Source: Gammaproteobacteria bacterium (lineage in GTDB: Bacteria; Pseudomonadota; Gammaproteobacteria; Steroidobacterales; Steroidobacteraceae). Taken from it: a stretch of DNA of 5,612 bases. Below the pieces are notes generated by a model. It saw only the letters and a program-made list of their open reading frames with translations. It was not told where the DNA came from and made no database searches. Below are positions 1 through 5,612 of the stretch, piece after piece (the first letter of the stretch is position 1; each line of letters starts with the position of its first letter). The translations under genes were made by a program, and so were the position numbers. Location: contig JADLDF010000322.1 in NCBI GenBank assembly GCA_020846815.1, positions 1-5,612 on the forward strand, read 5' to 3'.

Positions 1-566
1 GCAAGCAGGGCCTGATCGTCGATCTGCGGATGAACAGCGGCGGCAGCGACGAAATCGGCCTCGACATCGCCGGCTGGCTGGCCGACCGTGATCGCCCGGG
101 ATTCACCAAGTGCGCGCGCGACGGATCTTCGAACACGCCTGCGCAGCACACCATGGTGCGCCGACAGGCAGGGGCCTTTGCCGGCCCGACGGTCGTGCTG
201 GTCTCGCAGCTGACGGTCAGCGCCGGCGAGAACCTCGCGATGATCCTCAGGACCTTTCCTCATGTGATCGTCGTCGGCGACCGCACGGCCGGTGCGCATT
301 CGGACCCGCTGATCAAGCCGCTGCCGAATGGCTGGCGGCTGCTGCTGTCGAACGAGCGGTTCGTTTCTCCGGACGGCACGAGCTACGAAGGCATCGGCAT
401 ACCGCCGGACGTACTCGTGGCCTACGAGCCTGAGGAAGTGCGCATCTCGGGCCGGGATCCGCTGCTCGACAAGGCGCTGCACCTGCTCGGCAGCGAAGAT
501 TTCAGGGCCGTCGCGGCCGCGGCCAAGCGGCCCGGCGGCGGCGGTCGGCCCGGGCGCTGTCTTTGA
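1..566 (+). CDS. S41-family serine peptidase, C-terminal part (5' end outside window)
   Basis: The gene is open from the left edge, with the first complete codon at position 3, and ends in TGA at 564-566, giving 187 residues. It begins with 'GLIVDLRMNSGG', the S41 core-strand signature (family form DLRxNxGG). It then has 'VSQLTVSAGENLAM', where the Ser encoded at 219-221 is the expected nucleophile. 'YEGIGIPPDV' follows, matching the family's terminal G-x-G-x-x-PD segment; its Glu (387-389) is a candidate active-site acid. S41 enzymes cleave proteins or peptides, often in the periplasm, but the N-terminus with any signal peptide, PDZ or Tri domain is missing, so location is unknown. The catalytic Lys of CtpA/Prc-type members is not seen: the corresponding stretch reads 'GDRTAGAHSD'. 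This points to the tricorn/IRBP-like S41 branch with a Ser/His/Glu-type site. The last 20 residues are a low-complexity Gly/Pro/Arg tail. The family call is firm; the substrate is unknown. Confidence 0.87.
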   Translation, partial: KQGLIVDLRMNSGGSDEIGLDIAGWLADRDRPGFTKCARDGSSNTPAQHTMVRRQAGAFAGPTVVLVSQLTVSAGENLAMILRTFPHVIVVGDRTAGAHSDPLIKPLPNGWRLLLSNERFVSPDGTSYEGIGIPPDVLVAYEPEEVRISGRDPLLDKALHLLGSEDFRAVAAAAKRPGGGGRPGRCL

Positions 567-589
567 GCGGACCGGATCGGGTCGATCTG

Positions 590-644
590 CCACCCGGCGG
601 CCAGGTGGACGAGCCATAGGTCCATCGAGCCCTGGGACGCCCAG
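590..644. terminator. Convergent spacer with two small hairpins, possible weak terminator
   Basis: The 162-bp spacer 567-728 lies between the convergent ends of the S41 gene and lldD. It holds two G+C-rich hairpins. The first pairs 590-597 with 601-608 over a 3-nt loop, with one mismatch in eight pairs. The second is a perfect 5-bp stem, 632-636 with 640-644, also with a 3-nt loop. Neither is followed by a T run on either strand, so intrinsic termination is uncertain. The position between two 3' ends is the main support. I see no convincing gene in the spacer. Confidence 0.3.
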
Positions 645-728
645 CCGCAGGCCACCCATGGTGTCGCGAAGCCGGCAACGACAAAAGCCAGCCGAGCCAC
701 CGCGCCCTCGTAGTCGAGCGGCAGGCGG

Positions 729-1871
729 CTACAAATCACAGAAGATGCGCCGGTCGATTTCGCCGAGGTTCCGGCATCCCGTCAGCGTCATCGCCACGCG
801 CAGCTCGGCCATCAGGTTGTCGAGCAGCTGCCGCACGCCGCGCTCGCCATCGGCGGCCAGCGCCCAGGCCCAGGGCCGGCCGATCATCACGCCGCGCGCG
901 CCCAGCGCAAGCATCCGCAACACGTCGATGCCGGAGCGCACGCCGCCGTCGGCGAGCACGGTCAGGCGATCGCCGACGGCGTCGGCCACGCCCGGCAGGG
1001 CGCGCGCGGTCGAGGGCGCGCCGTCGAGCTGGCGGCCGCCGTGGTTCGAGACCACGATGCCGTCCACGCCCTGTTCCGCAGCGTGCCGGGCATCCTCCGG
1101 GTCGAGTATTCCCTTGATCACGATCGGTCCGCGCCATTCGCTGCGGATCCAGCCGAGCGTGTCCCAGTCGACGCTGGGGTCGAAGTTGGCGCCCATCCAG
1201 GCGAAGAAGTCCTCGAGCCCGGTGCGTCCCCGCAGCACCGGCGCGACGTTGCCGAGCACGTGCGGCCGGCCGCGCAGGCCCACCGACCAGGCCCAGCGCG
1301 GCTTGCGCGCAGCCTGCGCGGCGCGCAGGGCCCAGCCGCGCCATCCCGGCGCACCGGCGAGGCCGCTGCGGTAGTCGCGGTAGCGCGTGCCCGGCACGGG
1401 CATGTCGACCGTGAATACCAGCGTCCCGCAGCGCGTCGCGGCGGCCTGCGCGAGCAGGTCGCGCATGAACGGGCGATCGCGGATCACGTACAGCTGGAAC
1501 CAGGGCGGTTGCCGGCCGTCACCGCAGGTCTCCGCCAGCGAACAGATCGACAGCGTCGACAGCGTGAAAGGCACGCCGGCCGCTTCGGCGGCAGCGAGTG
1601 CCTGCACCTCGCCGCGCCGCGCATACATGCCGGCGAGCCCGACCGGCGCCAGTGCGATCGGCGCCGTCCAGCGGCGTCCGAACAGCGTCGTCTGCAGCGC
1701 CGGTGCGGGATTCGCGCGCAGCACGCGTTGCCGCAGCTGCAGCCGTTCGAGGTCGCTGCAGTTGCGGCGCAGGGTCGTCTCGCCGTAAGCGCCGCCGTCG
1801 ATGTACTCGAACAGGAAACGCGGCAACCGCGCCCGTGCGAGGTCCCTGAATTCGTTCACCGAAATGGCCAT
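729..1871 (-). CDS. lldD: FMN-dependent L-lactate dehydrogenase (respiratory, LldD type)
   Basis: The 380-residue product oxidises L-lactate to pyruvate with FMN and passes electrons to the respiratory chain, probably at the inner face of the cytoplasmic membrane. It follows E. coli LldD throughout, including 'FEYIDGGAYGETTLRRN' near the start, 'LAPVGLAGMYARRGEVQ' (74-90), 'GILDPEDARHA' and 'AMTLTGCRNLGEI' near the end. Residues of the alpha-hydroxy-acid oxidase active site are present at family spacing: Tyr23, Tyr128, Asp156, Arg163, Lys253, catalytic His277 and Arg280 in 'SNHGGRQLDG'. The flavin phosphate site is 'DGGVRSG' (308-314) plus 'GR' 331-332. 'GMYARRGE' favours lactate dehydrogenase over glycolate oxidase. 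Residues about 177-215 correspond to the membrane-binding loop known from mandelate dehydrogenase. The ATG at 1869-1871 is preceded by GGAG (plus-strand 1877-1880, 5-nt spacing). The C-terminus is about 16 residues shorter than in E. coli. No lactate permease or LldR regulator gene is in view; the gene diverges from the TonB receptor. A related 2-hydroxy acid as substrate cannot be excluded. Confidence 0.95.
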   Translation of the reverse strand: MAISVNEFRDLARARLPRFLFEYIDGGAYGETTLRRNCSDLERLQLRQRVLRANPAPALQTTLFGRRWTAPIALAPVGLAGMYARRGEVQALAAAEAAGVPFTLSTLSICSLAETCGDGRQPPWFQLYVIRDRPFMRDLLAQAAATRCGTLVFTVDMPVPGTRYRDYRSGLAGAPGWRGWALRAAQAARKPRWAWSVGLRGRPHVLGNVAPVLRGRTGLEDFFAWMGANFDPSVDWDTLGWIRSEWRGPIVIKGILDPEDARHAAEQGVDGIVVSNHGGRQLDGAPSTARALPGVADAVGDRLTVLADGGVRSGIDVLRMLALGARGVMIGRPWAWALAADGERGVRQLLDNLMAELRVAMTLTGCRNLGEIDRRIFCDL

Positions 1872-1953
1872 GCGTGCTCCGGATCCAGGCTGGTCTGTGA
1901 GCGTTTCCTGACCGCCGGGTCACCCGTCAGGGTCCCGGTTCCGTGTCGCTCAC

Positions 1954-1986
1954 GCAACATCAAGCCCAAATGATCATCAATGTTGC
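1954..1986. promoter_or_regulatory. Inverted repeat, operator candidate
   Basis: GCAACAT at 1954-1960 is matched by its exact reverse complement ATGTTGC at 1980-1986, with a 19-bp spacer. The arm centres are 26 bp apart. The palindrome TGATCA (1971-1976) lies inside the spacer, near but not at the centre of symmetry. The repeat sits over the candidate lldD -10 element and start site, where a repressor would act. The regulator is unknown; no match to a named operator consensus was recognised. Confidence 0.4.
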
Positions 1987-1998
1987 AAATTCGATCAA
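1970..1998 (-). promoter_or_regulatory. Candidate sigma-70-type promoter for lldD
   Basis: Reading the minus strand, TTGATC (1998-1993) and GATCAT (1975-1970) each match four of six positions of the -35 and -10 consensus hexamers and are separated by exactly 17 bp. Transcription would start near 1963 and give an lldD leader of about 90 nt. The match is modest, and the hexamers overlap the ATCAA words, which read TTGAT on this strand, so either promoter or operator could explain them. Confidence 0.33.
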
Positions 1999-2030
1999 GT
2001 TCTGTCATTCATTGCATCACCGAGTCACCA

Positions 2031-2058
2031 GCGGTCCACCGTCGTCTCGGCGGACCGT
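2031..2058 (+). promoter_or_regulatory. Hairpin in the receptor mRNA leader
   Basis: The segment 2031-2041 can pair with 2048-2058 around the 6-nt loop 2042-2047. The stem is 11 positions long, with one A-C mismatch and one terminal G-T pair. It ends about ten bases before the Shine-Dalgarno run, so the folded leader would leave the ribosome site free. There is no T run after it, so it does not look like a terminator. A role in mRNA stability or post-transcriptional control is conjecture. Confidence 0.35.
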
Positions 2059-2066
2059 CGCAACGC

Positions 2067-2077
2067 AGGGGGAGGAT
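2067..2077 (+). promoter_or_regulatory. Ribosome binding site deciding the receptor start
   Basis: The purine run AGGGGGAGGAT lies directly before the ATG at 2078. GGAGG (2071-2075) is only 2 nt from the start codon, but the run also allows pairing at 2068-2072 with a 5-nt spacing. It is the strongest Shine-Dalgarno-like element near this gene. It favours ATG 2078 over the upstream in-frame GTG at 1943 and ATG at 1970, neither of which gives a signal-peptide-like N-terminus. Confidence 0.75.
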
Positions 2078-4951
2078 ATGCGGCAAACAGTCAGGCTCGT
2101 GATCCGAGGGTTGATCGTTGGTGCAGGGCTCACCGGGGCCTCGTGGTCGGGCGCGGTGCTGGGTCAGGGCACGCCCACAGACGCAGCGTCCGCAGATGCG
2201 CTCGAAGAGGTCACGGTCACTGGCACACGCCTGCGCGCCACGGGCTTCGACCAGCCCACGCCGGTCACGGTGGCCTCGACCGAGGAGCTGCTGGCCTCGT
2301 CGCCGATGACCCTCGCAGATGGCCTGACCAAGCTGCCGCAATTCGTCGGCTCGTCCTCGCGCACTTACTGTTGTGCAGTCGGCGCGCTCGGCAACTTCCT
2401 CGATCTGCGTGCCCTTGGCGCGGCGCGCACCCTGATCCTGCTCGACGGTCAGCGCGTCGTCGCGACGCGCGAATCCGGCGAGATCGACGTCAATCTGCTG
2501 CCGGAAATGCTGGTGCAAAGCGTCGACGTCGTGACCGGCGGTGCCTCGGCTGCCTACGGCTCGGATGCCGTCAGCGGCGTCGTCAACTACGTCATCGACC
2601 GCAAGCTCGAAGGCCTGAAGGTCGAGGCGCAATACGGTGAGTCCACCTACGGCGACGACGCCTCGGTCAAGGCCGGTGTCGCCGGTGGTCTGCAGTTCGC
2701 CGATGGGCGCGGCCATTTCGTCGGCAGCCTGCAGTACTTCAAGGTCGACGGCATTCCCTCGCTGAACGCAAGGCCCGACTCGCGGCGTGGCGGCTTCCTC
2801 GGCGGCAACGGCAGCGCCGCGGCGCCTTTCTCTTCGCTCGAAGGCGTCAACCAGATCACTGCCACCGATGGCGGCGTGATCGTCAATGCCGCAAACCTGC
2901 CGGTGGTCAACGCCGCGGCGCCGCTCGCCGGCCTCAAATTCCTGGCCGGCGGCGCGACCGCGCCGTTCGTGATCGGCACGCCGGTCGCCGGCTCGCCTGC
3001 GTTCGCGATCGGTGGCGACGGCTTCCGCAACAACGAAATGCAGCCGGCCGGGCTGTTGCGCACCGACAAGGCCTACGCATTGCTCAGCTACGACCTCACG
3101 GATGCCGTGACGCTGTCTGCGCGCCTCAATGCCGCGCAGTCGTACAACCACATGCGCATCCTTTCGGACAACCGCTCCACCGCGGCTTCGTACACGATCT
3201 TTCGCGAGAATGCCTACCTGCCCGCTGCGGTTCGAACCCTGATGGATACGGCCGGCGTGACCTCGTTCCGGCTCGCGCGCTTCAACCGCGACTTCGGCAC
3301 CATCGACCTCGACTACGACAACCGCACCGCCGATCTCGCGCTCGGCCTCGAAGGCGAAATGGCGAACGATCTGCACTGGAACCTGACCGTGAGCCACGGC
3401 CGCACGACCCTCGACGCCGAGGTCCAGAACGTCTCCGACCTCGGCAAGGCTTACGCAGCGGCGGATGCAGTGGTGAATCCGGCGAACGGGCAAATCGTCT
3501 GCCGTGTCACCTTGACCAACCCGACTGCATTTCCGGGCTGCGTGCCGCTGAATCCTTTCGGTGCCGGCGCACCCTCGGACGCCGCCAAGGACTACATCCT
3601 CGGCGCCAGCGCCCAGTACGTACGCAACACCCAGACCATTGCGGCTGCCGAGCTGTCCGGAAACGCGTGGGAGCTGCCGGCGGGCGCGATCAGCTTCGCG
3701 GCCGGAGCCGAGTATCGCAAGCGCACGCTGCTCGAGGAGTCGAATCCGACGGCCCTCAGCCAGATCCAGGCGACCGGCGTGCGCGGCATGCCGGGGGTGC
3801 TCTGCCCGACGGTGGCCACCTGCCGCTTCGGCGCCTGGAACCAGGGCAATTTCGGCGAGGCCGACGCCGAGGACGACGTCAGGGAAGCCTTCCTCGAGTT
3901 CCAGCTGCCCCTGCTCAAGGACGCCGTCGCGGCGCGGTCGCTGGCACTGAACGCGGCGTATCGCTATACGGATTACCAGAACAGCGGTGGCGTCTCGACC
4001 TGGAAGGCCGGCCTCACCTACGAGCCGGTGGAAGGTCTGCGACTGCGTGCCACGCGTTCGCGCGACATCCGGGCGCCGAATCTGTTCGAGCTGTTCGCAG
4101 GTCCGGTGAACGCCTTCACGCCCGGCCTGACCGATCCCGAGACCGGCCAGACCAACGTCATTGCGATCACCCGTACCCAAGGCAATCCGGGTCTCGAACC
4201 GGAGACCGCGGATGCGCTCACCGTAGGCCTGGTCTATTCACCTGCCTGGCTCGAAGGCTTCACCGGCTCGATCGACTATTTCGACATCGATCTGACCGGG
4301 GCGCTCGACTCGACGACGGCACAGGGGACGATCGACGAGTGTCGACGCGGCATCGCGCAGCAATGTGCGCTGATCACACGCGATCCCGTGACGCGCAACA
4401 TCCAGCAGATCATCCTGCAGCAGATCAACCTCAACGGCCGGCAGGTCCGCGGTCTCGACCTCGAGTTCGGCTATGCACGCGAGGCTCTCGGCGGGCGCAT
4501 CAACGTGCGGCTGCTCGGGTCGCGGATGTTCGACTACATCGACCGCATCGGCAGCGACGAAACGCAGTTCGTCGGCTGGTACAGCGATGCCAACGATTTC
4601 GCGCTGCCGAAATGGCGCGGCAACCTGTCGGTGAACTACGTCCGCGGGCCGTTCGATCTGCTGCTGCAGGAGCGCTACATCGGCAGCTACGACCAGATGC
4701 CGCCGCTCCCGGGCCAGATCTTCGCCGACCCGGAGATCGAAGCGGTGCTCTACACCGACGTGACGATGAAGTACGAGTTCGAGGCCGGGAACGTCTCCGC
4801 GGAAGTGTTCGGCACGGTCAACAACCTGTTCAACCGCCGTCCGCCGTTCCTGCCGAACCGCTTCGCCGCCAACCTCGCGTTCCCGACCGTTCCAAACCTC
4901 TACGACCTGGACAACCGCTACTACACGCTGGGCGCGCGCCTGCGATTCTAG
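2078..4951 (+). CDS. TonB-dependent outer-membrane receptor
   Basis: The 957-residue protein should form a 22-strand outer-membrane barrel that imports a scarce or large nutrient using energy from TonB-ExbB-ExbD. Residues 1-9 are basic and 11-29 hydrophobic, a typical signal peptide with cleavage near 29-31. 'LEEVTVTGTRL' (42-52) is the TonB-box-like segment and entry to the plug. Plug signatures are 'FLDLRALGAARTLILLDGQRV' (107-127) and 'VDVVTGGASAAYGSDAVSGVVNYV' (149-172). In the barrel, 'LRLRATRSRDIRAPNLFELF' (654-673) is a strongly conserved family motif, and the chain ends 'YYTLGARLRF' with the terminal aromatic residue needed for outer-membrane assembly. Residues about 225-330 form a long Gly/Ala-rich surface loop. 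Eight cysteines occur as Cys98-99, 475/488, 576/582 and 755/763, probably loop disulfides. The start at ATG 2078 is set by the Shine-Dalgarno run and signal peptide. The substrate cannot be read from sequence: iron-siderophore, cobalamin, glycan and peptide ligands are all possible. No TonB, sigma or anti-sigma gene is adjacent and there is no N-terminal signalling domain. Confidence 0.95.
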   Translation: MRQTVRLVIRGLIVGAGLTGASWSGAVLGQGTPTDAASADALEEVTVTGTRLRATGFDQPTPVTVASTEELLASSPMTLADGLTKLPQFVGSSSRTYCCAVGALGNFLDLRALGAARTLILLDGQRVVATRESGEIDVNLLPEMLVQSVDVVTGGASAAYGSDAVSGVVNYVIDRKLEGLKVEAQYGESTYGDDASVKAGVAGGLQFADGRGHFVGSLQYFKVDGIPSLNARPDSRRGGFLGGNGSAAAPFSSLEGVNQITATDGGVIVNAANLPVVNAAAPLAGLKFLAGGATAPFVIGTPVAGSPAFAIGGDGFRNNEMQPAGLLRTDKAYALLSYDLTDAVTLSARLNAAQSYNHMRILSDNRSTAASYTIFRENAYLPAAVRTLMDTAGVTSFRLARFNRDFGTIDLDYDNRTADLALGLEGEMANDLHWNLTVSHGRTTLDAEVQNVSDLGKAYAAADAVVNPANGQIVCRVTLTNPTAFPGCVPLNPFGAGAPSDAAKDYILGASAQYVRNTQTIAAAELSGNAWELPAGAISFAAGAEYRKRTLLEESNPTALSQIQATGVRGMPGVLCPTVATCRFGAWNQGNFGEADAEDDVREAFLEFQLPLLKDAVAARSLALNAAYRYTDYQNSGGVSTWKAGLTYEPVEGLRLRATRSRDIRAPNLFELFAGPVNAFTPGLTDPETGQTNVIAITRTQGNPGLEPETADALTVGLVYSPAWLEGFTGSIDYFDIDLTGALDSTTAQGTIDECRRGIAQQCALITRDPVTRNIQQIILQQINLNGRQVRGLDLEFGYAREALGGRINVRLLGSRMFDYIDRIGSDETQFVGWYSDANDFALPKWRGNLSVNYVRGPFDLLLQERYIGSYDQMPPLPGQIFADPEIEAVLYTDVTMKYEFEAGNVSAEVFGTVNNLFNRRPPFLPNRFAANLAFPTVPNLYDLDNRYYTLGARLRF

Positions 4952-4977
4952 CGTCAAGTCCCGACGCCGAATGCCGC

Positions 4978-5012
4978 CGGCCGCCCGATCCTTGCGAAGG
5001 ATCGGGCGGCTG
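4978..5012. terminator. Bidirectional hairpin terminator between receptor and dipeptidase genes
   Basis: A perfect 13-bp stem, 4981-4993 with 4997-5009, closes on the 3-nt loop GCG. Three further pairs, one of them G-T, extend it to 4978-5012. It starts 26 nt after the receptor stop codon and lies 21 nt beyond the dipeptidase stop on the other strand, so it can serve both convergent genes. There is no T run after the stem in either direction, so it is a strong hairpin but not a textbook intrinsic terminator. It may instead protect mRNA 3' ends. Confidence 0.7.
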
Positions 5013-5033
5013 CGGTCGGCCAACTGAAGGGCT

Positions 5034-5612
5034 TCAGGTCGTGGCAGGCTCGCAGCGGCCGCCACAGACGCGCGCGAACACGCGCATGAAGTTGCCGCCG
5101 ACCACTTTCGCGACTTCGTCGCCGTGCATGCCGCGCGCCAGCAGCGCGGCGGGAATCCGCGGGAACGCGGCGTAGTCGGCGAACACGGGCTGGAAGTTCG
5201 CGTCCATGTCGGTGCCGATCGCGATCCGCTCGACGCCGAGCAGCTCGACCATGCGCAGCAGCTCGTCGATGTAGTCGTCGAACCTGCCGAGCCCGATGCC
5301 CGCGGGCCAGGCGCCGATCAGGCCACCGGCCGCGGTGACCCGGCGTGCATCCTCGAGCGCGATCGAGCGCGGATTCGAAAGTCCCGGACGCTGCACCATG
5401 ACGTGCGAGACCAGCAGCGGCGCCGTGGAGAGCTCGACCGCGCGGCGCAGCGCCGGCGCCGAAAGGTGCGCCAGGTCGATCAGCAGTCCGAGCCGGTTCA
5501 TGCGCCGCACGACCTGCTCGCCGAAAGGCGTGAGGCCGCTGGCATCGGCCGGCGCGGTCTGCGGATCGCCGAGCTCGTTGCGGCGGTAGTGCACGAGACC
5601 GACCAGGCGCAC
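5034..5612 (-). CDS. M19-family membrane dipeptidase, C-terminal part (5' end outside window)
   Basis: The reading frame is open at the right edge and stops with TGA (plus-strand 5034-5036), giving 192 residues. Family members are zinc dipeptidases related to renal dipeptidase that hydrolyse dipeptides, often in the periplasm. Numbered from the edge, 'VHYRRNELGD' (7-16) and 'GLTPFGEQVVRRMNRLGLLID' (26-46) are typical of the proteobacterial M19 group. His49 in 'IDLAH' and His70 in 'VSH' match the two zinc-ligand histidines of the C-terminal half. Asp135 in 'GTDMDAN' matches the catalytic acid in the GxDxD segment. 'GGLIGAWP' (96-103) and 'VVGGNFMRVF' (170-179) are also family hallmarks. The N-terminal H-x-D ligands, bridging Glu and any signal peptide lie outside the window. 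The GTG at the edge is an internal Val codon, not a start. The tail has two cysteines ('CGGRCEPATT'). The gene is convergent with the receptor. The family call is firm; D- versus L-dipeptide preference is unknown. Confidence 0.9.
   Translation of the reverse strand: MRLVGLVHYRRNELGDPQTAPADASGLTPFGEQVVRRMNRLGLLIDLAHLSAPALRRAVELSTAPLLVSHVMVQRPGLSNPRSIALEDARRVTAAGGLIGAWPAGIGLGRFDDYIDELLRMVELLGVERIAIGTDMDANFQPVFADYAAFPRIPAALLARGMHGDEVAKVVGGNFMRVFARVCGGRCEPATT

Larger units (their letters stand above)
1872..2077. promoter_or_regulatory. Divergent intergenic control region between lldD and the TonB-dependent receptor
   Basis: These 206 bp separate the start codons of two divergent genes, so both promoters should lie here. 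The middle, about 1955-2020, is clearly richer in A+T than the flanking genes, as expected for promoter DNA. It contains a 7-bp inverted repeat (1954-1986), three copies of ATCAA at 1959, 1976 and 1994 (17 and 18 bp apart), a candidate minus-strand promoter, and on the receptor side a leader hairpin and a strong Shine-Dalgarno sequence. For the receptor, TTGCAA (1983-1988) with ATTCAT 18 bp later (2007-2012) is the best plus-strand hexamer pair I can find, and it is weak. No Fur-box-like 19-bp palindrome was recognised. Confidence 0.7.

Noticed and set aside
422..739. A 105-codon minus-strand frame starting with GTG, overlapping the end of lldD by 11 bp; its first 55 codons look mildly protein-like
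   Set aside because: It runs about 145 bp into the opposite strand of the S41 gene, ends in low-complexity Pro/Arg/Ala sequence, has no recognised motif, and I saw no clear ribosome site. A degraded remnant is possible but not supported.
1911..1935. Short GGGT/ACCC palindrome and repeated GTCA words near the lldD start
   Set aside because: Four-base arms in G+C-rich DNA are common by chance, and no regulator consensus was recognised.
1943..2077. N-terminal extension of the receptor from GTG 1943 or ATG 1970
   Set aside because: The extra 45 residues are polar and would bury the signal peptide; they span the probable promoter region. ATG 2078 has a strong Shine-Dalgarno run and begins a proper signal peptide.
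2009..4180. A 723-codon open frame on the minus strand, antisense to the receptor gene
   Set aside because: It is Arg/Gly/Val-rich, shows no recognisable family motif and lies opposite a gene with clear full-length homology. Long antisense open frames are expected in G+C-rich genes.
3667..5175. A 502-codon plus-strand frame overlapping the receptor and running into the dipeptidase region
   Set aside because: It is Arg/Pro/Ala-rich with no motif, and it crosses both the receptor stop and the terminator hairpin. It is a frame shadow of the receptor gene.
1..5612. Mobile element, CRISPR array, tRNA/rRNA, toxin-antitoxin or defence system
   Set aside because: No terminal repeats, transposase motifs, spaced direct repeats, cloverleaf-like segments or relevant protein motifs were seen. 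The four genes are ordinary metabolic, transport and peptidase genes.

Overview
The window is a G+C-rich (about two-thirds by eye), densely coded chromosomal fragment of a Gram-negative bacterium. A full TonB-dependent outer-membrane receptor shows there is an outer membrane. The LldD-type dehydrogenase, the receptor subfamily with cysteine-bearing surface loops and the M19 dipeptidase with a 'LVHYRRNELGD' motif suggest a proteobacterium, plausibly a gammaproteobacterium of the Steroidobacterales/Xanthomonadales kind or an alphaproteobacterium such as a sphingomonad. That placement is inference from protein style; no rRNA or other marker is present.

Layout, left to right. (1) 1-566, plus strand: the C-terminal 187 residues of an S41-family serine peptidase, cut by the left edge. 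(2) 567-728: a short convergent spacer with two small G+C-rich hairpins. (3) 729-1871, minus strand: a complete FMN-dependent L-lactate dehydrogenase, lldD. (4) 1872-2077: a 206-bp divergent intergenic region, the only A+T-richer patch in the window. It holds a 7-bp inverted repeat, three spaced ATCAA words, a plausible promoter for lldD, a leader hairpin and a strong Shine-Dalgarno sequence. (5) 2078-4951, plus strand: a complete 957-residue TonB-dependent receptor with signal peptide, TonB-box-like segment, plug and barrel. (6) 4952-5033: a convergent spacer with a perfect 13-bp hairpin, probably a shared terminator. (7) 5034-5612, minus strand: the C-terminal 192 residues of an M19 membrane dipeptidase, cut by the right edge.

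No operon is visible, because neighbouring genes alternate in strand. The only pair that could be co-regulated is lldD and the receptor, which diverge from a shared control region. Two peptidases, a high-molecular-weight nutrient receptor and a respiratory lactate dehydrogenase fit a heterotrophic scavenging lifestyle, but the sequence does not prove a joint pathway. I found no mobile element, CRISPR array, RNA gene or convincing novel multi-gene system. The most interesting piece is the divergent control region.
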